Shown here one piece after another: positions 1 to 7,956 of a stretch of DNA of 64,000 nt (position 1 is its first letter; every line of letters begins with the position of its first letter). The DNA is from Flavobacterium johnsoniae (GTDB lineage: Bacteria; Bacteroidota; Bacteroidia; Flavobacteriales; Flavobacteriaceae), in NCBI RefSeq assembly GCF_030388325.1, contig NZ_CP103794.1, positions 2,170,001 to 2,234,000 on the forward strand, written 5' to 3'. Made by a program: the position numbers and the translations under genes. Below the pieces are notes generated by a model. That model was not told the DNA's origin, made no database searches, and worked only from the letters and a program-made list of their open reading frames with translations.

Positions 1-50
1 CGAAAAAATAATCTTCGCGAAAGCAGATTTAATTCATTAAAAAAAAAATT
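1..50 (+). other. Left edge, possible tail of an upstream gene
   Basis: Two short open frames run in from the left edge. One stops at 38-40, and one stops with a TGA overlapping the ATG at 51. Either could be the C-terminus of an upstream gene, but too few residues are visible to name it or choose between them. Confidence 0.2.
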
Positions 51-368
51 ATGAGCACAACATTTGACGAGATTATTGAGCGTTCTCTGGAAATCAGAAA
101 AAAATATCACGAACTAGAATTGCATCATCACGGCAGTAAATGGTCTGTAGAAGAAGATGCTTTGGCTTATCTTACTGACGCCGGATTAATTGGCAGAAAT
201 GTAATGTCACAACAAGAACGCTGGCCAAAACTAGATTCTGAATCTGAATTGAAACATAAATTGGGCGAAAATATTTGGTGGCTAATTGTAATTGCAGAAA
301 GATCTGGAATTGATATTAAAAAAGCTATGAATAGTTTTTTAGAAAAAACAGAAACACTTTTAGAATAA
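51..368 (+). CDS. MazG-like nucleotide pyrophosphohydrolase family protein
   Basis: This 105-residue protein resembles the small all-alpha MazG-like family, which hydrolyses nucleoside triphosphates or binds nucleotides. Supporting features are acidic helix residues in WSVEEDALAYLTDAG (about residues 31-45) and the C-terminal segment KLGENIWWLIVIAERSGIDI (about 70-89), which matches the family's 'LGDvlWyl..lA...giDl' helix. The full set of metal-binding glutamates is not obvious, so catalytic activity is uncertain. The ATG follows an A-rich stretch with no Shine-Dalgarno site, as is usual here. A terminator follows immediately. It may be the last gene of an operon entering from the left. Confidence 0.65.
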   Translation: MSTTFDEIIERSLEIRKKYHELELHHHGSKWSVEEDALAYLTDAGLIGRNVMSQQERWPKLDSESELKHKLGENIWWLIVIAERSGIDIKKAMNSFLEKTETLLE

Positions 369-403
369 AAAAAAATGCTGTCTATTAAAGCAGCATTTTT
401 TCA
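367..403. terminator. Bidirectional rho-independent terminator
   Basis: AAAAATGCTG and CAGCATTTTT form a hairpin with a 10-nt loop, flanked by A and T runs. It lies between the convergent genes ending at 368 (plus) and 414 (minus), so it can serve both. Confidence 0.75.
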
Positions 404-413
404 TTTGGAAAGA

Positions 414-719
414 TTAATCAATCTTGTAACCATCATCGCTAAAAGTATCAGGATCGCGATCATTTTCATCGTAACGTTCCACTAGATCGTCATCCATATC
501 ATTTTCATCTAAATCTTCGACCTCATCATATAAATCGCTTTCTGGCGTATTTTGTTCAAAATCAAAATCATCTTCATTATTTTTATCCGTGGCATTCAAA
601 AAATCATTTTCGGTTAATTGATTTTCTTCAAAAAGAAATCTTTCATCAAAAGGATCTTTATATTGTTCTGAAAAATTTTGATTTTCATCTTCGTAATTGG
701 TGTATCTGTCAGTTGTCAT
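414..719 (-). CDS. Highly acidic hypothetical protein
   Basis: This 101-residue protein is dominated by Asp, Glu and Asn (for example DEVEDLDENDMDDDLVERYD) and has no cysteine, signal peptide or membrane segment. It is probably disordered. No family is recognised. It has a clean ATG start, its own upstream gap and a terminator downstream. The gene at 34441-34758 encodes another acidic, Asn- and Tyr-rich small protein of similar size. Similarity between the two is compositional and does not show common ancestry. Confidence 0.5.
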   Translation of the reverse strand: MTTDRYTNYEDENQNFSEQYKDPFDERFLFEENQLTENDFLNATDKNNEDDFDFEQNTPESDLYDEVEDLDENDMDDDLVERYDENDRDPDTFSDDGYKID

Positions 720-1273
<554 letters not shown>

Positions 1274-1286
1274 AAAATATTAATTA

Positions 1287-1327
1287 AAAACTGCGTAAAG
1301 TTCTAATTGACTTTACGCAGTTTTTTT
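1287..1327. terminator. Bidirectional rho-independent terminator
   Basis: AAAACTGCGTAAAGT and ACTTTACGCAGTTTT form a long perfect stem with an 8-nt loop followed by a T run. It sits between convergent genes ending at 1273 (plus) and 1347 (minus). Confidence 0.8.
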
Positions 1328-1346
1328 ATTTTAAAAATTTAAAAAA

Positions 1347-2039
1347 TTAGCTTGTTTGAGTTGCAAGCGCTTTAGTTTTTTTATCATAAATAATAATGAA
1401 ACTAATCCAAATGGCTAATAAAACCAGAATTATAATAAGTTCTGTTTCGTGAACTCCTTTTACAAAGAAATTATTTAAAGAGTGAACTCCCGCAACAGCC
1501 AATAACGAACCTGTTTTGATGTATACTTTTCCAATTCCCCACGCCCCAAAAAAGATAATTCCTAAGAAAAGCATGTTGCTAGAAGTCATTTCTAAGTTAA
1601 GATGCCACGCAAACCAAAGGATGGCAATAATTGCTGTAGAGTAGAAAGTAGGAAGCGATTTTAATTGGTTTTGTAAAAATCCACGCCAGCCAATTTCTTC
1701 CAACAAACCATAAACTACAATAGTAAACATCAATAAAATTGGAAATTTACCAAGCGTAAAATAATAAACGCTAGAAATTAAAACCACAGGAAGTATCCAA
1801 TAAATCGCAAACGGAATAAGAACAGTTTTATAAATTCCTTTTAAAGAAAGCGGATTATTTAGTGCAAATAATTTTATAGCAACAAGAGCACCAATTGCTG
1901 GACCAACGCCACGAAGTAAGATTCTTAAATATTCACTTTCTACTCCCGCCAATAAATTGGTTTTTACAGCAGCATATCTGCAGATAATTGCAATTACGTA
2001 ATAAACTATAATAGCTCCAAAGTTGATTTTATTTTTCAT
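1347..2039 (-). CDS. CPBP family intramembrane metalloprotease
   Basis: This 230-residue protein has about six or seven hydrophobic segments and belongs to the CPBP (CAAX protease/bacteriocin-processing, Abi) family of membrane metal-dependent peptidases. The three family motifs are visible: EEIGWRG with Glu114-Glu115 and Arg119, FAWHL with His146, and VHSLNN with His186. These residues hold the metal and catalytic water inside the membrane. The physiological substrate cannot be told from sequence. The neighbouring regulator gene on the same strand lies 74 bp upstream, so the two may be co-transcribed. Confidence 0.85.
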   Translation of the reverse strand: MKNKINFGAIIVYYVIAIICRYAAVKTNLLAGVESEYLRILLRGVGPAIGALVAIKLFALNNPLSLKGIYKTVLIPFAIYWILPVVLISSVYYFTLGKFPILLMFTIVVYGLLEEIGWRGFLQNQLKSLPTFYSTAIIAILWFAWHLNLEMTSSNMLFLGIIFFGAWGIGKVYIKTGSLLAVAGVHSLNNFFVKGVHETELIIILVLLAIWISFIIIYDKKTKALATQTS

Positions 2040-2113
2040 CGGTTATTTTGTTTGATTTAGTGAAGCAAACTTAGCGAGCCAAAATGAAAATAAAATTGAC
2101 TTTGGGTAAGAAA

Positions 2114-2704
2114 TCATTTTTCCATAACTCTTTTTCGAATTCGGCTTAAACTTTCTGCCGTTAATCCGAGATAAGAAGCGATGATTTTAAGTGGAGTTCT
2201 TTGAAAAATTTCAGGACGACCTTCTATAAGTTTTAAGTAACGTTCTTGCGGAGAAAGCGTTAAAAGATTAATCTGTTCTTGTTGTTTGCGAACATAAAGC
2301 ATTTCAGAAATGGCTTTTCCAATTCGCAAACCTGTTTCCGATCTTTGATACAATTCGGTTAAATCCTGATGAAAAATAGACCAAAGCGTAATATCTTCTA
2401 AGGCTTCTGTTTTAATAACAGATGGCTGCTGATTTAGAAAAGACATATAATCGCTTATAAAACTTTTTTCATACAATAAATTAATGCAAATATCTCTTTT
2501 TCCGTCCCAAACAAATAATCCAGCAGATCCTTTTATAACGATGTTTAGGTATTTTTCGACACCATTATAATCTTTAATAATTTCAGATTTTTGAAATTCA
2601 CGTACTTTAATTTTTTCCGAAAATCCTTTCCAGATATTCATATCGGCAGAAAAATAGATTTCGAAAATTCTTTTTACATCTTCTGGAGAAGGACTTTGTG
2701 GCAT
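2114..2704 (-). CDS. Crp/Fnr family transcriptional regulator
   Basis: This 196-residue protein has an N-terminal cyclic-nucleotide-binding-like beta roll (about residues 30-115) and a C-terminal winged helix-turn-helix (about 155-194, TPLKIIASYLGLTAESLSRIRK). The layout is typical of the many short Crp-like regulators of Bacteroidota. It lacks the N-terminal cysteine cluster of oxygen-sensing FNR; only one Cys (in DICINLL) is present. The arginine-containing phosphate-binding cassette of true CRP is also not evident. It is therefore unlikely to sense oxygen by an Fe-S cluster, and its effector is unknown. It lies directly upstream of the CPBP protease gene. Confidence 0.85.
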   Translation of the reverse strand: MPQSPSPEDVKRIFEIYFSADMNIWKGFSEKIKVREFQKSEIIKDYNGVEKYLNIVIKGSAGLFVWDGKRDICINLLYEKSFISDYMSFLNQQPSVIKTEALEDITLWSIFHQDLTELYQRSETGLRIGKAISEMLYVRKQQEQINLLTLSPQERYLKLIEGRPEIFQRTPLKIIASYLGLTAESLSRIRKRVMEK

Positions 2705-2787
2705 TTTTTTGGCGTATCAGTTAAAAGACCAAATTAAGTTTTTTCTGTAAAAATAAAAATAACTGTGTTACCTAGTTACTTTATTTT

Positions 2788-2995
2788 TTTAAACACATAG
2801 AAACATAGATTTTCTTTCTTGGAAAAGGTGATGGAAAGAAACTAGTTTCTCACACATAGCGATGTGCCTACTTTTGGATCAACTTTGTCAAAGTTCAAAA
2901 CTTTGACAAAGTTAGACACTCACAAAACTATGTTTGTTAATGCAAGTGAAACGCCTTTTAACGCAAAGAAAAATCTATGTTTCTATGTGTTTAAA
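2788..2995. repeat. Long palindromic element, copy 1
   Basis: This 208-bp element is bounded by inverted AAACACATAGAAACATAG termini. It contains nested inverted repeats, including a central AACTTTGTCAAAGTT pair. It fills most of the 321-bp gap between 2704 and 3026. The reverse complement of the element at 5408-5605 matches it along nearly the whole length with small indels, so the two are copies in opposite orientation. No ORF of note lies inside. It may be a non-autonomous, MITE-like mobile element, or a processed RNA hairpin. Confidence 0.8.
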
Positions 2996-3025
2996 TAATT
3001 AAATTAATGCGTTTAATATTAAAAC

Positions 3026-3544
3026 TTACTTCAAACAAGGCAATTGTAAAACATTAGCATTCAAAGGCTGTTCAATCTTTCTTTCTAACTTTTCGCTATT
3101 TACAGTGATGTAAATTTCCATAGAACCCGTTCCAACTTTAAGTCCTAAAATATGTCCGCCGTAAGCATCAAATTTACCATCGGTTGCAACGCCGTGCATG
3201 TGTATTGAAGGTTTGTCGCCACTCCAGGCAATAGATCCCGTAATGCTTCCCATTTCTACTTTATTGAAAGTTTTGGGGTGAAATTTCTTTTCTCCAAAAT
3301 CATAAAAACCAAAAGTAGCATCTTGTGCAAAACCAATTCCTGTAAAGTTTGCAGACGGAATATTTTGTTCTTTGGCGAGATTTTCGATTAATTCTAAAAC
3401 ATTATCGCCTTCGCGAAGAACCATCAGATAACCATAATTTGTTTTGGTATAACGGCATTTTTCTTTATCATTTTGTTGCGCATTAGCTAAATTAAAAGTG
3501 AGCAAAAGGAATAAAATGAGGGTTTTATGGATTTGAATTTTCAT
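3026..3544 (-). CDS. Exported PPC/DUF296-domain protein
   Basis: The protein has a signal peptide (MKIQIHKTLILFLLLTFNLANA, cleaved before QQND) followed by a PPC/DUF296 domain. The domain is recognisable from GYLMVLREGDNVLELI, the SANFTGIGFAQDATFGFYD stretch, PSIHMHGVATDG and GGHILGLKVG. The clustered histidines (HMH and GGH) resemble the metal-binding site seen in some bacterial PPC proteins. The start was set at the Met at 3544. A longer frame begins at 3607, but that start lies inside the palindromic repeat and would bury the signal peptide. Most PPC proteins are cytoplasmic, so periplasmic export is unusual. The function is unknown. Confidence 0.75.
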   Translation of the reverse strand: MKIQIHKTLILFLLLTFNLANAQQNDKEKCRYTKTNYGYLMVLREGDNVLELIENLAKEQNIPSANFTGIGFAQDATFGFYDFGEKKFHPKTFNKVEMGSITGSIAWSGDKPSIHMHGVATDGKFDAYGGHILGLKVGTGSMEIYITVNSEKLERKIEQPLNANVLQLPCLK

Positions 3545-3598
3545 AATTATTTGAATTAAAATTGTAATCAATCTGTTGAATTTATTGCAAGAAAAGAT

Positions 3599-3835
3599 TT
3601 TAAACACATAGAAACATAGTTTTTTAAATCGTTAACGAGCTTTGTCAAAGTTTTGAATCAAGAGTGTAAGGTTTTTAAATTTGCACAAAGTAAGCACAAT
3701 CTTTGTCATTTCGACGAAGGAGAAATCTCCGCAAGGAACTCCGCAACGAAAGTCCAGTCTTTGTCGAGCTTCTCGTGAAGATTTCTCCTTCGTCGAAATG
3801 ACAAAAAGTGCGTAAATCTACACTATGTGTTTAAA
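3599..3835. repeat. Long palindromic element, copy 3 (chimeric)
   Basis: It starts with the same AAACACATAGAAACATAG terminus and ends in CTATGTGTTTAAA, as copies 1 and 2 do, and keeps one GCTTTGTCAAAGTT arm near 3639. The right half is replaced by an unrelated 104-bp hairpin (3702-3805). It fills the 313-bp gap between the PPC gene and the GH32 gene, and no gene is seen in that gap. Confidence 0.7.
3702..3805. repeat. Perfect 27-bp inverted repeat hairpin nested in copy 3
   Basis: The arms at 3702-3728 and 3779-3805 are exact reverse complements over 27 bp (core GTCATTTCGACGAAGGAG). The 50-bp middle carries further partial repeats (CCGCAAGGAACTCCGCAACG). The sequence is GC-richer than its surroundings. 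I recall this word recurring in intergenic regions of Flavobacterium genomes, which could not be checked here. Confidence 0.85.
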
Positions 3836-3857
3836 TTTTATCGCTTTAAATAAAACA

Positions 3858-5369
3858 TTAAACTACAGAATTAGGCTGTAACTCATTATTATATTTTTCA
3901 GGATCAGAAGCTGCGTATTCGTTTTCTGGTTCTGGAATAACATGAATTTTAGAATCGCTAATCGAAATTACGGCAGAACAAACATAAATTCCAATTTTTC
4001 CTTCGTTGTATTTAAAATCAAGTAAAGTCAGTTTTACTATTTCATTAATCGAAAGTTCGTAATAATTTCCGTAGCGGATAATTTTAAAAGAAATCTGTTT
4101 TTCTTCGCCAATTTCAAACTGATTGGTTTGAATATTTTCGAAAATAAAATTATTCTTGACATCTTTTTCATTAAATCCCCACGCTCTAAACTGAACAAAG
4201 CCGTTCATAAAATCAATCGAAATATAATATCCAGTTCCTTCTTTATCGCATTCTATTACAAAACCGGTTTTTCCCATTCCTTCAACAGAAAGCGTTCCTT
4301 CCCAAACAAAATCGCTTGAAGGCTTTTCGAAACCATAAATTTCGTAACCGCTTCTACAGCCAAAACGCCATTTATTTTCATTTTCTAAAATAAATTCAGC
4401 TGTAGGATTCCCGAGAATAGGCAAGGGAAGTGGCAAATCTTTTTGAAGAATGGTTTTTTGATAGAGTTTTTCCCAATAATAATAACTTTTTAAAAGAAGT
4501 CTGCCGCTTTTATCAGTTTCCAGTTCTTTTGGCGGCGGAATAACGCGATGTGTATTTACATTTCCATCAGCAAAATAAAAATTATAGAGCAGAAAATGTT
4601 TTCCGTCTTTTACTACTCTTGCGGCATAATTTCCCTGCGGCAGTAAAACATTATTATGAAAAGCCGAATATTCGCCTTTAAATTCAGAAGAAGACCAATA
4701 TCGGACTTTAATATCCTCGCGAATCGAACCCAATAAATAATGCGATCCTTTGATTTCAAAAACACACGGACATTCAACATCATCATACACATACGGAATA
4801 TGTAGCGGTTTTTGCAAAACATAACCTTCTTTTTCTCTTTTTGCAACACCAATACAACCTCTTCGGTAAGTTGGTCCAGAAGCACTTCGGGCGCAGATTA
4901 GCAGATAATCTTCATTTTTATATTGGTATTTAAATGGATCTCTAAAACTAATCCATTCTCTTGGATTATTGTTTTTTCCTTCATAATGAGGTGCTTCACT
5001 TTTAAACGGAAGTCCGTATAAGTTTTCTTTTTTCCAATTAATTAAATCGGTAGAAATCGCTCTTCCCACTTTCTGTTCAATTCCTTTATCCTGACGTTTA
5101 AGTCCGGTGTAATACATTTCATAACCTTCTCCTTCCGATTTTTTGCTAATATGCATGGTCCATAACATATCATCATCCCATTCTCCGGGATCGCCAACAA
5201 ATAAGGCATTTTTAACCCTTTTCCACGAAAGACCATCTTTTGAAACTGCATGCGCAATATAATCGTGATTTGGAATAATTAAATGAAATAAATGATGAAC
5301 TCCTTTTTCATCAATAAATACATCAACATCCCCGATTTCCCAATTGCTAAATCCTGAACCTGAATACAT
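3858..5369 (-). CDS. Glycoside hydrolase family 32-like beta-fructosidase
   Basis: This 503-residue protein has a five-bladed beta-propeller (about residues 5-330) and a C-terminal beta-sandwich (about 335-480), the GH32 architecture of invertases and levanases, which release fructose from sucrose or fructans. The family's catalytic positions are visible: Asp in EIGDVDVF (about 14-16, replacing the usual WMNDPNG box), the RDP motif at 143-145 and the EC motif at 199-200 (acid/base Glu). There is no signal peptide, so it acts in the cytoplasm. It lies downstream of sucrose-phosphate synthase and fructokinase genes on the same strand, which suggests turnover of internally made sucrose. The altered nucleophile box leaves substrate and activity open. 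Confidence 0.75.
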   Translation of the reverse strand: MYSGSGFSNWEIGDVDVFIDEKGVHHLFHLIIPNHDYIAHAVSKDGLSWKRVKNALFVGDPGEWDDDMLWTMHISKKSEGEGYEMYYTGLKRQDKGIEQKVGRAISTDLINWKKENLYGLPFKSEAPHYEGKNNNPREWISFRDPFKYQYKNEDYLLICARSASGPTYRRGCIGVAKREKEGYVLQKPLHIPYVYDDVECPCVFEIKGSHYLLGSIREDIKVRYWSSSEFKGEYSAFHNNVLLPQGNYAARVVKDGKHFLLYNFYFADGNVNTHRVIPPPKELETDKSGRLLLKSYYYWEKLYQKTILQKDLPLPLPILGNPTAEFILENENKWRFGCRSGYEIYGFEKPSSDFVWEGTLSVEGMGKTGFVIECDKEGTGYYISIDFMNGFVQFRAWGFNEKDVKNNFIFENIQTNQFEIGEEKQISFKIIRYGNYYELSINEIVKLTLLDFKYNEGKIGIYVCSAVISISDSKIHVIPEPENEYAASDPEKYNNELQPNSVV

Positions 5370-5407
5370 TTTATTGCTTATTTAATCTGTTACTATTTTT
5401 TTAATTT

Positions 5408-5605
5408 TTTAAACACATAGAAACATAAGTTTTTCTTTGCGTTGAAAAGGCGTTTCAATTGCATTAACAAACATAGTTTTGTGAACGTTAAGCTTTGTCA
5501 AAGTTCAAAACTTTGACAAAGTTTAAATACAGCTATGTGTGAGAAACTAGTTTCTTTCAATTACCTTTTATAATAAAGAAAAATCTATGTTTCTATGTGT
5601 TTAAA
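5408..5605. repeat. Long palindromic element, copy 2
   Basis: This 198-bp element shares termini and internal order with 2788-2995, but in reverse orientation. It carries a central pair of CTTTGTCAAAGTT and AACTTTGACAAAG arms that can form a strong hairpin. It fills nearly the whole 240-bp gap between the sucrose-phosphate synthase gene and the GH32 gene, so a transcript of the cassette would read through it. Confidence 0.8.
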
Positions 5606-5609
5606 TTTT

Positions 5610-7787
5610 TTATTTAATAACTTTATAATGTTTTAAGCCTTCTAAAATTCCTTCTGATGCTGAAGTTGCGGCAACATAAATACTTTTTGTGGTTTCGTAC
5701 GCGGCTAATTCGGCGCTTCTGTTTCCAACAATAATCCCTTTTACAGGACCTCTAAACATATCAACATCATTTCCTGAATCTCCAGCAGCAATTACATTAG
5801 AAAGCGGAATAGACCATTTTCGGCATAAAAATTTAATCGCATTTCCTTTTGAAGCTCTTTTTGGAATAAAATCCAGAAACTGCCCGTGACTCGGAATAAT
5901 ATTCACTTTATACCAGCCCGTTCCTAAAACGCGAATTAATTCCTCATGATCGTAATGTTCTTTTTCATAATAATAGGAGATTTTATATGGATTTTGAGCT
6001 TCTTCTTCCTGCAATTTTATCCATTTAATGGCCTTTAATCGATTAACGATATCCTCTCTTTTCCATCTCCCAGAAAGAAATTTTGCCCAGCCTTTATCTA
6101 AAATATAATCTTTTCCGTTGGTGTAATAAATTTCGGTTCCGACAGAGCAAATAATAAAATCGGGAAGAGGAAATTCTTCTTCATCAATTACTTGTTTTAC
6201 AAGTTCAAGATTTCGTCCAGAAGCCATTGCAAAAGCCATTTTATCGGTACGATTGGTTAAATGCGATTTTAATTCTTGTAAACCAGGATTAGAAAGTTTC
6301 GGTTCAATTAAAGTTCCGTCAATATCAGAAACTAACAAATGATCGATTTTTCTTTTTAAACGGTCAATGTTGATGTTTGGATAATGCTGTTTTTTAATTC
6401 CAGCAGAAGAAACCGATAAATTCTCATTTATTAAGTCAACATATTGATTGACGTGACTTACCCAACTGTAATGTTTTTGAATATTAATCGCGCCATTATT
6501 CGAATAATATTTCCATTGATTTTCATCTGTCAAAATATTGCGAAGCGCTTTTTTAATCTGATTTTCTTCTTGTGGATTTACCAATTCTCCATTTTGACAA
6601 ACGGGAATAATTTCTGAAGGTCCGCCATTTTTTGTCACCACAACTGGAAGTCCAGAACTTGCAGATTCTATAACGGTCAAGCCGAAGTTTTCATGCAAAG
6701 CCAAATTCACAAAAACACCTCTTTTTTCTGCGGCATAACGATAAATAATCGAAACCTCATTTTCGACATCATGTTTTTTCGGAATAGCCATTTTTCCGTA
6801 CAAATCGTATTTATCCATAAGCAGAAGCAAATCGGTTAAAACGTTTTTTTCAGATTCTGGCATTTTGGTAATATCTTTTCGAATTCCGGCAAAAATGACA
6901 AGATTGGCAAGACTTTGAAGTTCTTTATCTTTTCCGTAAACTTCGATTAAAGTGTTGAGGTTTTTATGGCGATCAGGTCTAGAAAGTGCCAGAATAATAG
7001 GTTTGTGCGGATTGGTAAGAAATTTAGAAATACTTTCTTGAACCCAATATTTTCGTTGTATTTCTTCCATGTTTTTCTCAGAATCATTTTCTTGAAAATA
7101 ATAAGGAACAAATTTTCGGGTATCTATTCCAGGAGAAATCGCGTGGTATTTTCCTAATTCGAAATTTTTATACGCCTTGTAAGTTTCGATTTCTTGTTCG
7201 GTAGAAGTGACAATAAATTCAGCGAGTTCAAGTGTCCTTTCTTCGGCGGCAATTCGGGTTTCAAATTTGAATTTTTTTTCTATTTCTTCTTCGTTTTCAC
7301 CGCCTTCGAGTAATTTTTTCTTTTTATAAAATCCCAATGAGTGTCCAGTATGTGCAAAAGGAATATTTAAAACGGCTGACAATTCGGCTGCGGCATAACC
7401 AGCGTCTGCATAATGAGAATGAATCCAATCTGGGAAAATGTTGTGTTGTTTAATGTGCTGCATCGCGCCATTCACGAAAGTGTCCAAACCTTCCCAAAGC
7501 TGTTCTTTTGCTTTGTATTTTTTACCCAGAAAAGGAATTCGCCTAATGTCTAATTTATCATTGATAATTTCTACAGGAACAGCATATTCTGGAGAAAGAG
7601 CGGGATCGTCTATCAATCTGGTAAAAAGATGCACGTGTTCTACATCTTCATGTTGAGATAAAAATTCGGCTAATTCGTAAATGTATTTGGTTTGACCTCC
7701 GTTGTCGGCATCTCGTCCAATTTCAAGACCAGAACCTTTTAGAAGTCCGTGTATATTGATAAGAGAAATTCGTAATTTTTTCATCAT
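5610..7787 (-). CDS. Bifunctional sucrose-phosphate synthase / sucrose-6-phosphate phosphatase
   Basis: This 725-residue fusion makes sucrose. Residues about 5-460 form a GT-B glycosyltransferase of the GT4 sucrose-phosphate synthase type: DADNGGQTKYIYELA near 26-40, SRPDRHKN at 269-276, and the donor-binding E-x7-E pair at 366 and 374 within HENFGLTVIE, followed by TKNGGP. It would transfer glucose from a nucleotide sugar to fructose 6-phosphate. Residues about 483-720 form a HAD-IIB phosphatase like plant and cyanobacterial sucrose phosphatase, with DIDGTL at 488-493 and GDSGND at 669-674, releasing sucrose. Both active sites look intact. Flanking genes encode a fructokinase and a GH32 fructosidase. 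Sucrose here may act as a compatible solute or reserve (inference). Confidence 0.85.
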   Translation of the reverse strand: MMKKLRISLINIHGLLKGSGLEIGRDADNGGQTKYIYELAEFLSQHEDVEHVHLFTRLIDDPALSPEYAVPVEIINDKLDIRRIPFLGKKYKAKEQLWEGLDTFVNGAMQHIKQHNIFPDWIHSHYADAGYAAAELSAVLNIPFAHTGHSLGFYKKKKLLEGGENEEEIEKKFKFETRIAAEERTLELAEFIVTSTEQEIETYKAYKNFELGKYHAISPGIDTRKFVPYYFQENDSEKNMEEIQRKYWVQESISKFLTNPHKPIILALSRPDRHKNLNTLIEVYGKDKELQSLANLVIFAGIRKDITKMPESEKNVLTDLLLLMDKYDLYGKMAIPKKHDVENEVSIIYRYAAEKRGVFVNLALHENFGLTVIESASSGLPVVVTKNGGPSEIIPVCQNGELVNPQEENQIKKALRNILTDENQWKYYSNNGAINIQKHYSWVSHVNQYVDLINENLSVSSAGIKKQHYPNINIDRLKRKIDHLLVSDIDGTLIEPKLSNPGLQELKSHLTNRTDKMAFAMASGRNLELVKQVIDEEEFPLPDFIICSVGTEIYYTNGKDYILDKGWAKFLSGRWKREDIVNRLKAIKWIKLQEEEAQNPYKISYYYEKEHYDHEELIRVLGTGWYKVNIIPSHGQFLDFIPKRASKGNAIKFLCRKWSIPLSNVIAAGDSGNDVDMFRGPVKGIIVGNRSAELAAYETTKSIYVAATSASEGILEGLKHYKVIK

Positions 7788-7906
7788 TCTTCATTAAATA
7801 TTTTCAAAACGCAAGTTACAGCGCCTCTCTCGATCTAGAAGAAATAATTACGTTTTAAATTTACATAGTTCCCATGTTTGAAAGTTAAATAAGATGTTTT
7901 AACTAT

Positions 7907-7937
7907 AAAAAAGCCTGATCGTTAAATCAGGCTTTTA
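7907..7937 (-). terminator. Terminator downstream of fructokinase
   Basis: AAAAGCCTGAT (7909-7919) and ATCAGGCTTTT (7926-7936) form a perfect 11-bp stem with a 6-nt loop, flanked by A and T runs. It lies just past the fructokinase stop at 7957 on the minus strand, so that gene is probably transcribed apart from the downstream synthase. Confidence 0.75.
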
Positions 7938-7956
7938 ATACATTATGTTTTAATCT

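Noticed and set aside
2114..2704. The Crp/Fnr regulator as the oxygen sensor for the nadA operon
   Set aside because: It lacks the cysteine cluster of FNR and lies 15 kb away. The regulator that binds the FNR-like site is probably elsewhere in the genome.
2788..5605. CRISPR array or integron-like array for the repeated words
   Set aside because: The repeats are large palindromes separated by full genes, not short regular repeats with unique spacers, and no cas or integrase gene is present.
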